Of a DNA stretch of 64,000 nt, positions 26,401-40,250 are shown piece after piece. Made by a program: the position numbers and the translations under genes. Location of the stretch: positions 1 through 64,000 of the forward strand of contig CAXKVV010002168.1 in NCBI GenBank assembly GCA_964058805.1, given 5' to 3'. This DNA comes from Schoenoplectus triqueter. Its lineage: Eukaryota; Streptophyta; Magnoliopsida; Poales; Cyperaceae. Each line of letters begins with the position of its first letter. The stretch's first letter is position 1. Below the pieces are notes generated by a model. The model was not told where the DNA came from. It ran no database searches and saw nothing but the letters and a program-made list of their open reading frames with translations.

Positions 26401-29400
26401 ACGATACCCGACGCTCTCGATATTATCGAAAACGGGGCCCGACACCCTCGAGACAGCCGAAAACGAGTCCGGGCGCGCAAAACATGAAAACGGGATCCGA
26501 CGGCCTCGGTATCGCCGAAAACGAGTCCGGGCGCGCAAAACAAGAAAACGGGACCCGACGGCCTCGATACGGCAGAAAACGAGTCAGGGAGCGCAAAACA
26601 TGAAACGGGAGCCGACGCCCTCGGGACCGCCGAAAACGAGTTGGGGCGCGCAAAACATGGAAACAGGAGCCGACGCCCTCGGTACGGCCGAAAACGAGTC
26701 CGGGCACGCAAAACATGAAACCGCGACCCGACACCCTCGTTACCTCCGAAAATGAGTCCGGGCGCGCAAAACAAGAAAATGTGACCCGACGCCCTCGATA
26801 CCGCCGAAAACGGGACCCGACGCCCTCGAGACCGCCGAAAACGAGCCCGGGCGCGCAAAACATGAAAACGGGACCCGACGCCCTCGGAACCGCCGAAAAC
26901 GAGTCCGGGCGCGCAAAACATGAAAACGGGACCCGACGACCTCGGTACCGCCGAAAACGAGTCCGGGCGCGCAAAACATGAAAACGGGACCCGAAGCCCT
27001 CGGTACCGCCGAAAACGAGTCCGGGCGCGCAAAACATGAAAACGGGACCCGACGACCTCGGTACCGCCGAAAACGAGTCAGGGCGCGAAAAACATGAAAA
27101 CGGGACCCGAAGCCCTCGGTACCGCCGAAAACGAGTCCGGGCGCGCAAAACATGAAAACGGGACCCGACGCCCTCGGTACCGCCGAAAACGAGTCCGGGC
27201 GCGCAAAACATGAAAACGGGACCCGACGACCTCGGTACCGCCGAAAACGAGTTTGAGCGCGCAAAACATGAAAACGGGACCCGAAGCCCTCGAGACCGCC
27301 GAAAACGATGCCGGGCGCGCAAAACATGAAAACGGGATCGGACGCCCTCGGTACCGCCGAAAACGAGTCCGGGCGCGCAAAACATGAAAACGGGACCCGA
27401 CGACCTCGGTACCGCCGAAAATGAGTAGGGGCGCGCAAAACATGAAAACGGGACCCGACGCCCTCGGGACCGCCGAAAACGAGTCGGGGCGCGCAAAACA
27501 TGGAAACGGGAGCCGACGCCCTCGGTACGGCCGAAAACGAGTCCGGGAACGCAAAACATGAAAACGCGACCCGACGCCCTCGTTACCTCCGTAAACGAGT
27601 CCGGGCGCGCAAAACAAGAAAATGTGACCTGACGCCCTCGATACCGCCGAAAACGGGTCCCGACGCCCTCGAGACAGCCGAAAACGAGTCCGGGCGCGCA
27701 AAACATGAAAACGGGACCCGACGCCCTCGGTACCGCCGAAAACGAGTCCGGGCGCGCAAAACATGAAAACGGGACCCGACGCCCACGGTATCGCCGAAAA
27801 CGGGACCCGACGCCCTCGGTACCGCCGAAAACGAGTCCGGGAGCACAAAACATGAAAACGGGTCCCGACGCCCTCGAGACCGCCGAAAACGAGTCCGAGC
27901 GCGCAAAAAAAGAAAACGGGACCCGACGCCCTCGGTACCGCCGAAAACGAGTTCGGGCGCGCAAAACATGAAAACGGGACCCGGCGACCTCGGTACCGCC
28001 GAAAACGAGTCCGGGCGCGCAAAACATGAAAACGGGACCCGACGCCCACGGTATCGATGAAAACGGGACCCGACGCCCTCGATACCGCCGAAAACGGGAC
28101 CCGACGCCCTCGAGACCGCCGAAAACGAGTCTGGGCGCGCAAAACATGAAAACGGGATCCGACGCCCACGGTATCGCCGAAAACGAGACCCGACGCCCTC
28201 GGTACCATCGAAAACGAGTCCGGGAGCACAAAACATGAAAACGGGACCCGACGCCCTCGGTATCGCCGAAAACGAGTCCGGGCGCGCAAAACATGAAAAC
28301 GGGACCCGACGGACTCGGTACCGCCGAAAATGAGTTCGGGCGCGCAAAACATGAAAACGATACCCGACGCTCTCGATATTATCGAAAACGGGGCCCGCCG
28401 CCCTCGAGACAGCCGAAAATGAGTCCGGGCGCGCAAAACATTAAAACAGGACCCGACGCCGTTGGTATCGCCGAAAACGAGTCCGGGCGCGCAAAATATG
28501 AAAACGGGACCCGACGGCCTCGGTACCGCCGAAAATGAGTTCAGGCGCGCAAAACATGAAAATGATACCCGACGCCCTCGATACTGCCGAAAACGAGTCA
28601 GGGAGCGCAAAACATGAAACAGGAGCCGACGCCCTCGGGACCGCCGAAAACGAGTTGGGGCGCGCAAAACATGGAAACGGGAGCCGACGCCCTCGGTACC
28701 TCCGAAAACGAGTCCGGGCGCGCAAAACAAGAAAATGTGACCCGACGCCCTCGATACCGACGAAAACGGGACCCGACGCCCTCGAGACCGCCGAAAATGA
28801 GTTCGGGCGCGCAAAACATGAAAACGGGACCTGACGCCCACGGTATCGCCGAAAACGGGACCCGACGCCCTCGGTACTGCCGAAAACATGTCCGGGAGCA
28901 CAAAACATGAAAACGGGACCCGACGCCCTCGGTATCGTCGAAAACGAGTCTGGGCGCGCAAAACATGAAAACGCGACCCGACGCCCTCGGTATCGCCGAA
29001 AACGAGTCCGGGCGTGCAAAACATGAAAACGCGACCCGACGCCCACGGTACCGCCGAAAACGACTCCGGGCGCGCAAAACATGAAAACGGGACCCGACGA
29101 CCTCGGTACCGCCGAAAACGAGTCCGGGCGCGCAAAACATGAAAACGGGACCCGACGCCCTCGGTATCGCCGAAAACGGCTCCCGACGCCCTCGGTATCG
29201 CCGAAAACGAGTCCGGGCGCGCAAAACTTAAAAATGGGACACGACCGCCGAAAACGGGACCCGACGCCCACAGAACCGCCGACAACGAGTTCGGGCGCGC
29301 AAAATAAGAAAATGTGACACGACGCCCACGGTACCGCCGAAAACGGGACCCGACGCCCTCGAGACCGCCGAAAACGAGTCTGGGCGCGCAAAACATGAAA

Positions 29401-32400
29401 ACGGGATCCGACGCCCACGGTATCGCCGAAAACGGGACCCGACGCCCTCAGTACCTTCGAAAACGAGTCCGGGAGCACAAAACATGAAAACGGGACCAGA
29501 CGCCCTTTGTATCGCCGAAAACGGGACCCGACGTCCTCGGTACCGCCGAAAACAAGTCCGGGAGCACAAAACATGAAAACGGGACCCGACGCCCTCGGTA
29601 TCGCCGAAAACGAGTCCGGGCGCGCAAAACATGAAAACGGGACCCGACGAACTCGGTACCGCCGAAAATGAGTTCGGGCGCGCAAAACATGAAAATGATA
29701 CCCGACGCTCTCGATATTATCGAAAACGGGGCCCGACGCCCTCGAGACAGCCGAAAACGAGTCCGGGCGCGCAAAACATTAAAACGGGGTCCGACGCCCT
29801 CGGTATCGCCGAAAACGAGTCCGGACACGCAAAACATGAAAACGGGTCCCGACGACCTCGCTACCGCCGAAAATGAGTTCGGGCGCGCCAAACATGAAAA
29901 CGGGACCCGAAGACCTCGGTACCGCCGAAAACGAGTCCGGGCGCGCAAAACATGAAAACGGGACCCGACGACCTCGATACCGCCGAAAACGAGTCCGGGC
30001 GCGCAAAACATGAAAACGGGACCCGAAGCCCTCGGTACCGCCGAAAACGAGTCCGGGCGCGCAAAACATGAAAACGGGACCCGACGCCCTCGGTACCGCC
30101 GAAAACGAGTCCGAGCGCGCAAAACATGAAAACGGGACCCGAAGCCCTCGAGACCGCCGAAAACGAGTCCGGGCGCGCAAAACATGAAAACGGGACCCGA
30201 CGCCCTCGGTACCGTCGAAAACGAGTCCGGGCGCGCAAAACATGAAAACGGGACCCGACGACCTCGGTATCGCCGAAAACGAGTCCGGGCGCGCAAAACA
30301 TGAAAACGGGACCCGACGGCCTCGGTACCGCCGAAAATGAGTTGGAGCGCGCAAAACATGAAACGGGACCCGACGCCATCGGGACCGCCGAAAGCGATTC
30401 GGGGCGCGCAAAACAAGGAAACGGGAGCCGACGCCCTCGGTACGGCCGAAAACGAGTCCGGGAACGCAAAACATGAAAACGTGACCCGACGCCCTCGTTA
30501 CCTCCGTAAACGAGTCCGGGCGCGCAAAACATGAAAACGGGACCCGACGCCCTCGGTACCGTCGAAAACGAGTCCGGGCGCGCAAAACATGAAAACGGGA
30601 CCCGACGACCTCGGTACCGCCGAAAACGAGTCCGGGCGCGCAAAACATGAAAACGGGACCCGACGCCCTCGATATCGCCGAAAACGGGACCCGACGCCCT
30701 CGGTATCGCCGAAAACGAGTCCGGGCGCGCAAAACATGAAAACGAGACCCGACGCCCTCGGTACCGCCGAAAACGAGTCCGGGCGCGCGGAAAAAACCGA
30801 AAACGGGACCCGACGCCCTCGGTACCGCCGACAACGAGTTCGGGCGCGCAAAATAAGAAAATGTGACACGACGCCAACGGTACCGCCAAAAACAGGACCC
30901 GACGCCTTCGAGACCGCCGAAAACGAGTCCGAGCGCGCAAAACATTAAAACGGGACCCGACGCCCTCGGTATCGCCGAAAACGAGTACGGGCGCGCAAAA
31001 CATGAAAACGGGAACCGACGGACTCGGTACCGCCGAAAATGAGTTCGGGCGCGCAAAACATGAAAACGATACCCGACGCTCTCGATATTATCGAAAACGG
31101 GGCCCGACACCCTCGAGACAGCCGAAAACGAGTCCGGGCGCGCAAAACATGAAAACGGGATCCGACGGCCTCGGTATCGCCGAAAACGAGTCCGGGCGCG
31201 CAAAACAAGAAAACGGGACCCGACGGCCTCGATACGGCAGAAAACGAGTCAGGGAGCGCAAAACATGAAACGGGAGCCGACGCCCTCGGGACCGCCGAAA
31301 ACGAGTTGGGGCGCGCAAAACATGGAAACAGGAGCCGACGCCCTCGGTACGGCCGAAAACGAGTCCGGGCACGCAAAACATGAAACCGCGACCCGACACC
31401 CTCGTTACCTCCGAAAATGAGTCCGGGCGCGCAAAACAAGAAAATGTGACCCGACGCCCTCGATACCGCCGAAAACGGGACCCGACGCCCTCGAGACCGC
31501 CGAAAACGAGCCCGGGCGCGCAAAACATGAAAACGGGACCCGACGCCCTCGGAACCGCCGAAAACGAGTCCGGGCGCGCAAAACATGAAAACGGGACCCG
31601 ACGACCTCGGTACCGCCGAAAACGAGTCCGGGCGCGCAAAACATGAAAACGGGACCCGAAGCCCTCGGTACCGCCGAAAACGAGTCCGGGCGCGCAAAAC
31701 ATGAAAACGGGACCCGACGACCTCGGTACCGCCGAAAACGAGTCAGGGCGCGAAAAACATGAAAACGGGACCCGAAGCCCTCGGTACCGCCGAAAACGAG
31801 TCCGGGCGCGCAAAACATGAAAACGGGACCCGACGCCCTCGGTACCGCCGAAAACGAGTCCGGGCGCGCAAAACATGAAAACGGGACCCGACGACCTCGG
31901 TACCGCCGAAAACGAGTTTGAGCGCGCAAAACATGAAAACGGGACCCGAAGCCCTCGAGACCGCCGAAAACGATGCCGGGCGCGCAAAACATGAAAACGG
32001 GATCGGACGCCCTCGGTACCGCCGAAAACGAGTCCGGGCGCGCAAAACATGAAAACGGGACCCGACGACCTCGGTACCGCCGAAAATGAGTAGGGGCGCG
32101 CAAAACATGAAAACGGGACCCGACGCCCTCGGGACCGCCGAAAACGAGTCGGGGCGCGCAAAACATGGAAACGGGAGCCGACGCCCTCGGTACGGCCGAA
32201 AACGAGTCCGGGAACGCAAAACATGAAAACGCGACCCGACGCCCTCGTTACCTCCGTAAACGAGTCCGGGCGCGCAAAACAAGAAAATGTGACCTGACGC
32301 CCTCGATACCGCCGAAAACGGGTCCCGACGCCCTCGAGACCGCCGAAAACGAGTCCGGGCGCGCAAAACATGAAAACGGGACCCGACGCCCTCGGTACCG

Positions 32401-32527
32401 CCGAAAACGAGTCCGGGCGCGCAAAACATGAAAACGGGACCCGACGCCCACGGTATCGCCGAAAACGGGACCCGACGCCCTCGGTACCGCCGAAAACGAG
32501 TCCGGGAGCACAAAACATGAAAACGGG
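23405..32527. repeat. 4.46-kb satellite segment duplicated at an offset of 4665 bp
   Basis: The segment 23405-27862 is repeated at 28070-32527 with almost no differences. About 207 bp of other monomers lie between the copies. Left-edge agreement begins near the CTCGATACCGCC monomer at about 23410/28075. Agreement ends at about 27862/32527, where one copy reads CTCGAGACC and the other CTCGGTATC. The second copy is itself partly reused in the 4376-bp duplication, so the events can be ordered. Confidence 0.85.
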
Positions 32528-35500
32528 ACCCGACGCCCTCGGTATCGCCGAAAACGAGTCCGGGCGCGCAAAACATGAAAACGCGACCCGACGCCCTCGG
32601 TACCGCCGAAAACGAGTCCGGGCGCGCAAAACATGAAAACGGGACCCGACGACCTCGGTACCGCCGAGAACGAGTCCGGGCGCGCAAAACATGAAAACGG
32701 GACCAGACGCCCTTTGTATCGCCGAAAACGGGACCCGACGCCCTCGGTACCGCCGAAAACAAGTCCGGGAGCACAAAACATGAAAACGGGACCCGACGCC
32801 CTCGATATCGCCGAAAACGAGTCCGGGCGCGCAAAACATGAAAACGCGACCCGACGCCCTCGGTACCGCCGAAAACGAGTCCGGGCGCGCAAAACATGAA
32901 AACGGGACCCAACTACCTCGGTACCGCCGAAAACGAGTCCGGGCGCGCAAAACATGAAAACGGGACCCGACGCCCTCGGTATCGCCGAAAACGGGACCCG
33001 ACGCCCTCGGTACCGCCGAAAACGAGTCCGGGCGCGCAAAACATGAAAACGCGACCCGACGCCCTCGGTACCGCCGAAAACGGCTCCGGGCGCGCAAAAC
33101 ATGAAAACGGGACCCGACGACCTCGGTACCGCCGAAAACGAGTCCGGGCGCGCAAAACATGAAAACGGGACCCGACGCCCTCGGTATCGCCGAAAATGAG
33201 TCCGGGCGCGCAAAACATGAAAACGAGACCCGACGCCCTCGGTACCGCCGTAAACGAGTCCGGGCGCACAAAACATGAAAATGGGACACGACCGCCCTCG
33301 GTACCGCCGAAAACGGGACCCGACGCCCTCGGTACCGCCGACAACGAGTTCGGGCGCGCAAAATAAGAAAATGTGACACGACGCCCACGGTACCGCCGAA
33401 AACGGGACCCGACGCCTTCGAGACCGCCGAAAACGAGTCCGGGCGCGCAAAACATTAAAACGGCACCCGACGCCCTCGGTATCGCCGAAAACGAGTCCGG
33501 GCGCGCAAAACATGAAAACGGGACCCGACGACCTCGGTACCGCCGAAAACGAGTCCGAGCGTGCAAAACATGAAAACGGGACCCGAAGCACTCGAGACCG
33601 CCGAAAACGAGTCCGGGCGCGCAAAACAAGAAAACGGGACCCGAAGCACTCGAGACCGCCGAAAACGAGTCCGGGCGCGCAAAACATGAAAACGGGACCC
33701 GACGCCCACGGTAGCGCCGAAAACGAGTCCGGGCGCGCAAAACATGAAAACGGGACCCGATGACCTCGGTATCGCCAAAAACGAGTCCGGGCGCCCAAAA
33801 CATGAAAACGGTTCCCGACGACCTCGGTACCGCCGAAAATGAGTTCGGGCGCGCAAAACATGAAAACGGGACCCGACGCCCTCGGGACCGCCGAAAACGA
33901 GTCGGGGCGCGCAAAACATGGAAACGGGAGCCGACGCCCTCGGGACCGTCGAAAACGAGTCGGGGCACGCAAAACATGGAAACGGGAGCCGACGCCCTCA
34001 GGACCGCCGAAAACGAGTCGGGGCGCGCAAAACATGGAAACGGGAGCCGACGCCGTCGGGACCGCCGAAAACGAGTCGGGGCGCGCAAAACATGGAAACG
34101 GGAGCCGACGCCCTCGGTACGGCCGAAAATGAGTCCGGGAACGCAAAACATGAAAACGAGACACGACGCCCTCGTTACCTCCGAAAACGAGTCCGGGCGC
34201 GCAAAACAAGAAAATGTGACCCGACGCCCTCGATACCGCCGAAAACGGGTCCCGACGCCCTCGAGACCGCCGAAAACGAGTCCGAGCGCGCAAAAAAAGA
34301 AAACGGGACCCGACGCCCTCGGTACCGCCGAAAACGAGTTCGGGCGCGCAAAACATGAAAACGGGACCCGGCGACCTCGGTACCGCCGAAAACGAGTCCG
34401 GGCGCGCAAAACATGAAAACGGGACCCGACGCCCACGGTATCGCCGAAAACGGGACCCGACGCCCTCGGTACCGCCGAAAACGAGTCCGGGAGCACAAAA
34501 CATGAAAACGGGACTCGACGCCCTCGATATCGCCGAAAACGAGTCCGGGCGCGCAAAACATGAAAACGGGACCCGACGCCCTCGGTACCGTCGAAAACGA
34601 GTCCGGGCGCGCAAAACATGAAAACGGGACCCGACGACCTCGGTATCGCCGAAAACGAGTCCGGGCGCGCAAAACATGAAAACGGGACCCGACGGCCTCG
34701 GTACCGCCGAAAATGAGTTGGAGCGCGCAAAACATGAAACGGGACCCGACGCCATCGGGACCGCCGAAAGCGATTCGGGGCGCGCAAAACAAGGAAACGG
34801 GAGCCGACGCCCTCGGTACGGCCGAAAACGAGTCCGGGAACGCAAAACATGATAACGTGACCCGACGCCCTCGTTACCTCCGTAAACGAGTCCGGGCGCG
34901 CAAAACATGAAAACGGGACCCGACGCCCTCGGTACCGTCGAAAACGAGTCCGGGCGCGCAAAACATGAAAACGGGACCCGACGACCTCGGTACCGCCGAA
35001 AACGAGTCCGGGCGCGCAAAACATGAAAACGGGACCCGACGCCCTCGATATCGCCGAAAACGGGACCCGACGCCCTCGGTATCGCCGAAAACGAGTCCGG
35101 GCGCGCAAAACATGAAAACGAGACCCGACGCCCTCGGTACCGCCGAAAACGAGTCCGGGCGCGCGGAAAAAACCGAAAACGGGACCCGACGCCCTCGGTA
35201 CCGCCGACAACGAGTTCGGGCGCGCAAAATAAGAAAATGTGACACGACGCCAACGGTACCGCCAAAAACAGGACCCGACGCCTTCGAGACCGCCGAAAAC
35301 GAGTCCGAGCGCGCAAAACATTAAAACGGGACCCGACGCCCTCGGTATCGCCGAAAACGAGTACGGGCGCGCAAAACATGAAAACGGGAACCGACGGACT
35401 CGGTACCGCCGAAAATGAGTTCGGGCGCGCAAAACATGAAAACGATACCCGACGCTCTCGATATTATCGAAAACGGGGCCCGACACCCTCGAGACAGCCG

Positions 35501-38500
35501 AAAACGAGTCCGGGCGCGCAAAACATGAAAACGGGATCCGACGGCCTCGGTATCGCCGAAAACGAGTCCGGGCGCGCAAAACAAGAAAACGGGACCCGAC
35601 GGCCTCGATACGGCAGAAAACGAGTCAGGGAGCGCAAAACATGAAACGGGAGCCGACGCCCTCGGGACCGCCGAAAACGAGTTGGGGCGCGCAAAACATG
35701 GAAACAGGAGCCGACGCCCTCGGTACGGCCGAAAACGAGTCCGGGCACGCAAAACATGAAACCGCGACCCGACACCCTCGTTACCTCCGAAAACGAGTCC
35801 GGGCGCGCAAAACAAGAAAATGTGACCCGACGCCCTCGATACCGCCGAAAACGGGACCCGACGCCCTCGAGACCGCCGAAAACGAGCCCGGGCGCGCAAA
35901 ACATGAAAACGGGACCCGACGCCCTCGGAACCGCCGAAAACGAGTCCGGGCGCGCAAAACATGAAAACGGGACCCGACGACCTCGGTACCGCCGAAAACG
36001 AGTCCGGGCGCGCAAAACATGAAAACGGGACCCGAAGCCCTCGGTACCGCCGAAAACGAGTCCGGGCGCGCAAAACATGAAAACGGGACCCGACGACCTC
36101 GGTACCGCCGAAAACGAGTCAGGGCGCGAAAAACATGAAAACGGGACCCGAAGCCCTCGGTACCGCCGAAAACGAGTCCGGGCGCGCAAAACATGAAAAC
36201 GGGACCCGACGCCCTCGGTACCGCCGAAAACGAGAACGGGCGCGCAAAACATGAAAACGGGACCCGACGACCTCGGTACCGCCGAAAACGAGTTTGAGCG
36301 CGCAAAACATGAAAACGGGACCCGAAGCCCTCGAGACCGCCGAAAACGATGCCGGGCGCGCAAAACATGAAAACGGGATCGGACGCCCTCGGTACCGCCG
36401 AAAACGAGTCCGGGCGCGCAAAACATGAAAACGGGACCCGACGACCTCGGTACCGCCGAAAATGAGTAGGGGCGCGCAAAACATGAAAACGGGACCCGAC
36501 GCCCTCGGGACCGCCGAAAACGAGTCGGGGCGCGCAAAACATGGAAACGGGAGCCGACGCCCTCGGTACGGCCGAAAACGAGTCCGGGAACGCAAAACAT
36601 GAAAACGCGACCCGACGCCCTCGTTACCTCCGTAAACGAGTCCGGGCGCGCAAAACAAGAAAATGTGGCCTGACGCCCTCGATACCGCCGAAAACGGGTC
36701 CCGACGCCCTCGAGACCGCCGAAAACGAGTCCGGGCGCGCAAAACATGAAAACGGGACCCGACGCACTCGGTACCGCCGAAAACGAGTCCGGGCGCGCAA
36801 AACATGAAAACGGGACCCGACGCCCACGGTATCGCCGAAAACGGGACCCGACGCCCTCGGTACCGCCGAAAACGAGTCCGGGAGCACAAAACATGAAAAC
36901 GGGACCCGACGCCCTCGGTATCGCCGAAAACGAGTCCGGGCGCGCAAAACATGAAAACGCGACCCGACGCCCTCGGTACCGCCGAAAACGAGTCCGGGCG
37001 CGCAAAACATGAAAACGGGACCCGACGACCTCGGTACCGCCGAGAACGAGTCCGGGCGCGCAAAACATGAAAACGGGACCAGACGCCCTTTGTATCGCCG
37101 AAAACGGGACCCGACGCCCTCGGTACCGCCGAAAACAAGTCCGGGAGCACAAAACATGAAAACGGGACCCGACGCCCTCGATATCGCCGAAAACGAGTCC
37201 GGGCGCGCAAAACATGAAAACGCGACCCGACGCCCTCGGTACCGCCGAAAACGAGTCCGGGCGCGCAAAACATGAAAACGGGACCCAACTACCTCGGTAC
37301 CGCCGAAAACGAGTCCGGGCGCGCAAAACATGAAAACGGGACCCGACGCCCTCGGTATCGCCGAAAACGGGACCCGACGCCCTCGGTACCGCCGAAAACG
37401 AGTCCGGGCGCGCAAAACATGAAAACGCGACCCGACGCCCTCGGTACCGCCGAAAACGGCTCCGGGCGCGCAAAACATGAAAACGGGACCCGACGACCTC
37501 GGTACCGCCGAAAACGAGTCCGGGCGCGCAAAACATGAAAACGGGACCCGACGCCCTCGGTATCGCCGAAAATGAGTCCGGGCGCGCAAAACATGAAAAC
37601 GAGACCCGACGCCCTCGGTACCGCCGTAAACGAGTCCGGGCGCACAAAACATGAAAATGGGACACGACCGCCCTCGGTACCGCCGAAAACGGGACCCGAC
37701 GCCCTCGGTACCGCCGACAACGAGTTCGGGCGCGCAAAATAAGAAAATGTGACACGACGCCCACGGTACCGCCGAAAACGGGACCCGACGCCTTCGAGAC
37801 CGCCGAAAACGAGTCCGGGCGCGCAAAACATTAAAACGGCACCCGACGCCCTCGGTATCGCCGAAAACGAGTCCGGGCGCGCAAAACATGAAAACGGGAC
37901 CCGACGACCTCGGTACCGCCGAAAACGAGTCCGAGCGTGCAAAACATGAAAACGGGACCCGAAGCACTCGAGACCGCCGAAAACGAGTCCGGGCGCGCAA
38001 AACAAGAAAACGGGACCCGAAGCACTCGAGACCGCCGAAAACGAGTCCGGGCGCGCAAAACATGAAAACGGGACCCGACGCCCACGGTAGCGCCGAAAAC
38101 GAGTCCGGGCGCGCAAAACATGAAAACGGGACCCGATGACCTCGGTATCGCCAAAAACGAGTCCGGGCGCCCAAAACATGAAAACGGTTCCCGACGACCT
38201 CGGTACCGCCGAACATGAGTTCGGGCGCGCAAAACATGAAAACGGGACCCGACGCCCTCGGGACCGCCGAAAACGAGTCGGGGCGCGCAAAACATGGAAA
38301 CGGGAGCCGACGCCCTCGGGACCGTCGAAAACGAGTCGGGGCACGCAAAACATGGAAACGGGAGCCGACGCCCTCAGGACCGCCGAAAACGAGTCGGGGC
38401 GCGCAAAACATGGAAACGGGAGCCGACGCCCTCGGGACCGCCGAAAACGAGTCGGGGCGCGCAAAACATGGAAACGGGAGCCGACGCCCTCGGTACGGCC

Positions 38501-38909
38501 GAAAATGAGTCCGGGAACGCAAAACATGAAAACGAGACACGACGCCCTCGTTACCTCCGAAAACGAGTCCGGGCGCGCAAAACAAGAAAATGTGACCCGA
38601 CGCCCTCGATACCGCCGAAAACGGGTCCCGACGCCCTCGAGACCGCCGAAAACGAGTCCGAGCGCGCAAAAAAAGAAAACGGGACCCGACGCCCTCGGTA
38701 CCGCCGAAAACGAGTTCGGGCGCGCAAAACATGAAAACGGGACCCGGCGACCTCGGTACCGCCGAAAACGAGTCCGGGCGCGCAAAACATGAAAACGGGA
38801 CCCGACGCCCACGGTATCGCCGAAAACGGGACCCGACGCCCTCGGTACCGCCGAAAACGAGTCCGGGAGCACAAAACATGAAAACGGGACCCGACGCCCT
38901 CAATATCGC
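30158..38909. repeat. Tandem duplication of a 4376-bp satellite block
   Basis: The block 30158-34533 is followed directly by a near-perfect copy at 34534-38909. Examples of matched positions are 30416/34792, 31697/36073 and 33388/37764, all 4376 bp apart. Differences are isolated single bases, such as GAAAACG versus GATAACG near 34850. Because it overlaps the right copy of the 4665-bp duplication, it is probably the later event. Confidence 0.88.
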
Positions 38910-39099
38910 CGAAAACGAGTCCGGGCGCGCAAAACATGAAAACGCGACCCGACGCCCTCGGTACCGCCGAAAACGAGTCCGGGCGCGCAAAAAATGAAAA
39001 CGGGACCCGACGACCTCCGTACCGCCGAAAACGAGTCCGGGCGCGCAAAACAAGAAAATGTGACCCGACGCCCTCGAGACCGCCGAAAACGAGTCCGGG

Positions 39100-40250
39100 C
39101 GCGCAAAACATGAAAACGGGACTCGACGCCCTCGGTACCGCCGAAAACGAGTCCGGGCGCGCAAAACATGAAAACGGGACCCGACGCCCTCGGTACCGCC
39201 GAAAACGAGTCCAGGAACGCAAATCATGGAAACGTGACCCGACGCCCTCGGTACCGCCAAAAATGAGTCCGGGCGCGCAAAACAAGAAAATGAGACACGA
39301 CGCCCTCGGTACCGTCGAAAACGGGACCCGACCCCCTCGGTATCGCCAAAAACGAGTCCGGGCGCGCAAAACATGAAAACGGGACCCGACGGCCTCGGTA
39401 CCGCCGAAAATGAGTTCGGGTGCGCAAAACATGAAAATGATACCCGACGCCCTTGATACCGCCGATAACGGGACCCAACGCCCTCGAGACCGCCGAAAAC
39501 GACTCAGGGAGCGCAAAACATGAAAACGGGAGCCGACGCCCTCGGGACCGCCGAAAACGAGTTGGGGCGCGCAAAACATGAAACGGGAGCCGACGCCCTC
39601 GGTACGGCCGAAAACGAGTCCGAGCGCGCAAAACATGAAAATGCGACCTGACGCCGTCGTTACCGTCGAAAACTAGTCCGGGCGCGCAAAAGATGAAAAT
39701 AAGACACGACGCCCTCGGTACCGCCGAAAACGAGTCCGGGCGCGCAAAACTTGGAAACTGGATCTGAGGCCCTCGGTACCGTCGAAAACGAGTCCGGGTG
39801 CGCAAATCATGGAAACGAGACCCGACGCCCTCGGTACCGCCGAAAACGAGTCCGGGCGCGCAAAACAAGAAAATGAGACACGACGCCCTCACTACCGCCG
39901 AAAACGGGACCCGACGCCTTCGAGACCGGCGAAAACGAGTCCGGGCGCGCAAAACATTAAAACGGGACCCGACGCCCTCGGTATCGCCGAAAACGAGTCC
40001 GAGCGCGCAAAACATGAAAACGGGACCCGACGGCCTCGGTACCGCCAAAAATGAGTTCGGGCGCGCAAAACATGAAAACGATACCCGACGCCCTCGATAC
40101 CGCCGAAAACGGGACCCGACGCCCTCGAGACCGCCAAAAACGAGTCCGGGAGCGCAAAACATGAAAACGGGAGCCGACGCTCTCGGGACCGCCGAAAAAG
40201 AGTCGAGGCGCGCAAAACATGAAAACGGGACCCGACGCCCTCGGTACCGC
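39100..40250. repeat. Diverged edge of the satellite array next to the retrotransposon
   Basis: The last 15-20 monomers before the retrotransposon carry many private changes. Examples are AAAACTAGTCC near 39670, AAAAGATGAAAATAAG near 39690, CTTGGAAACTGGATCTGAGG near 39750 and CAAATCATGG near 39230 and 39805. Such changes are rarer in the interior of the array. Lower homogeneity at an end is expected if unequal exchange is the homogenising force, so 40250 may be close to the original array border. The last five bases, ACCGC (40246-40250), are the candidate left copy of a 5-bp target-site duplication; the right copy would lie outside the window. Confidence 0.6.

Larger units (their letters stand above)
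1..40250. repeat. 58-bp GC-rich satellite DNA array
   Basis: A continuous head-to-tail array of a 58-bp monomer; for example the TACCGCCGAAAA phase recurs at 181 and 239. A typical monomer carries a KpnI site (GGTACC), the run GCGCGC, and the segment AAAACATGAAAACGGGA. It is about 64% G+C with about ten CpG dinucleotides. Common variants replace GGTACC with GGTATC, CGAGACC, CGGGACC, GGTACGG or GTTACCT, and AAAACGAG with AAAATGAG (a CpG to TpG change). Monomers of 57 bp (one A lost after CAT) and 59 bp (an extra C in GACCGCC) occur, as do 31-bp short units. No interspersed gene, transposon or spacer was seen before 40250. The left end is cut by the window. Long open frames on the minus strand are a by-product of the repeat, not genes. 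Confidence 0.97.

Noticed and set aside
1..40250. CRISPR array
   Set aside because: Repeats are contiguous with no unique spacers, monomers vary, and the context is a eukaryotic retrotransposon.
1..40250. Satellite derived from the LTR or coding part of this retrotransposon
   Set aside because: No shared phrase longer than a few bases was seen between the monomer and the element. Only the period of the 3' UTR minisatellite is similar.
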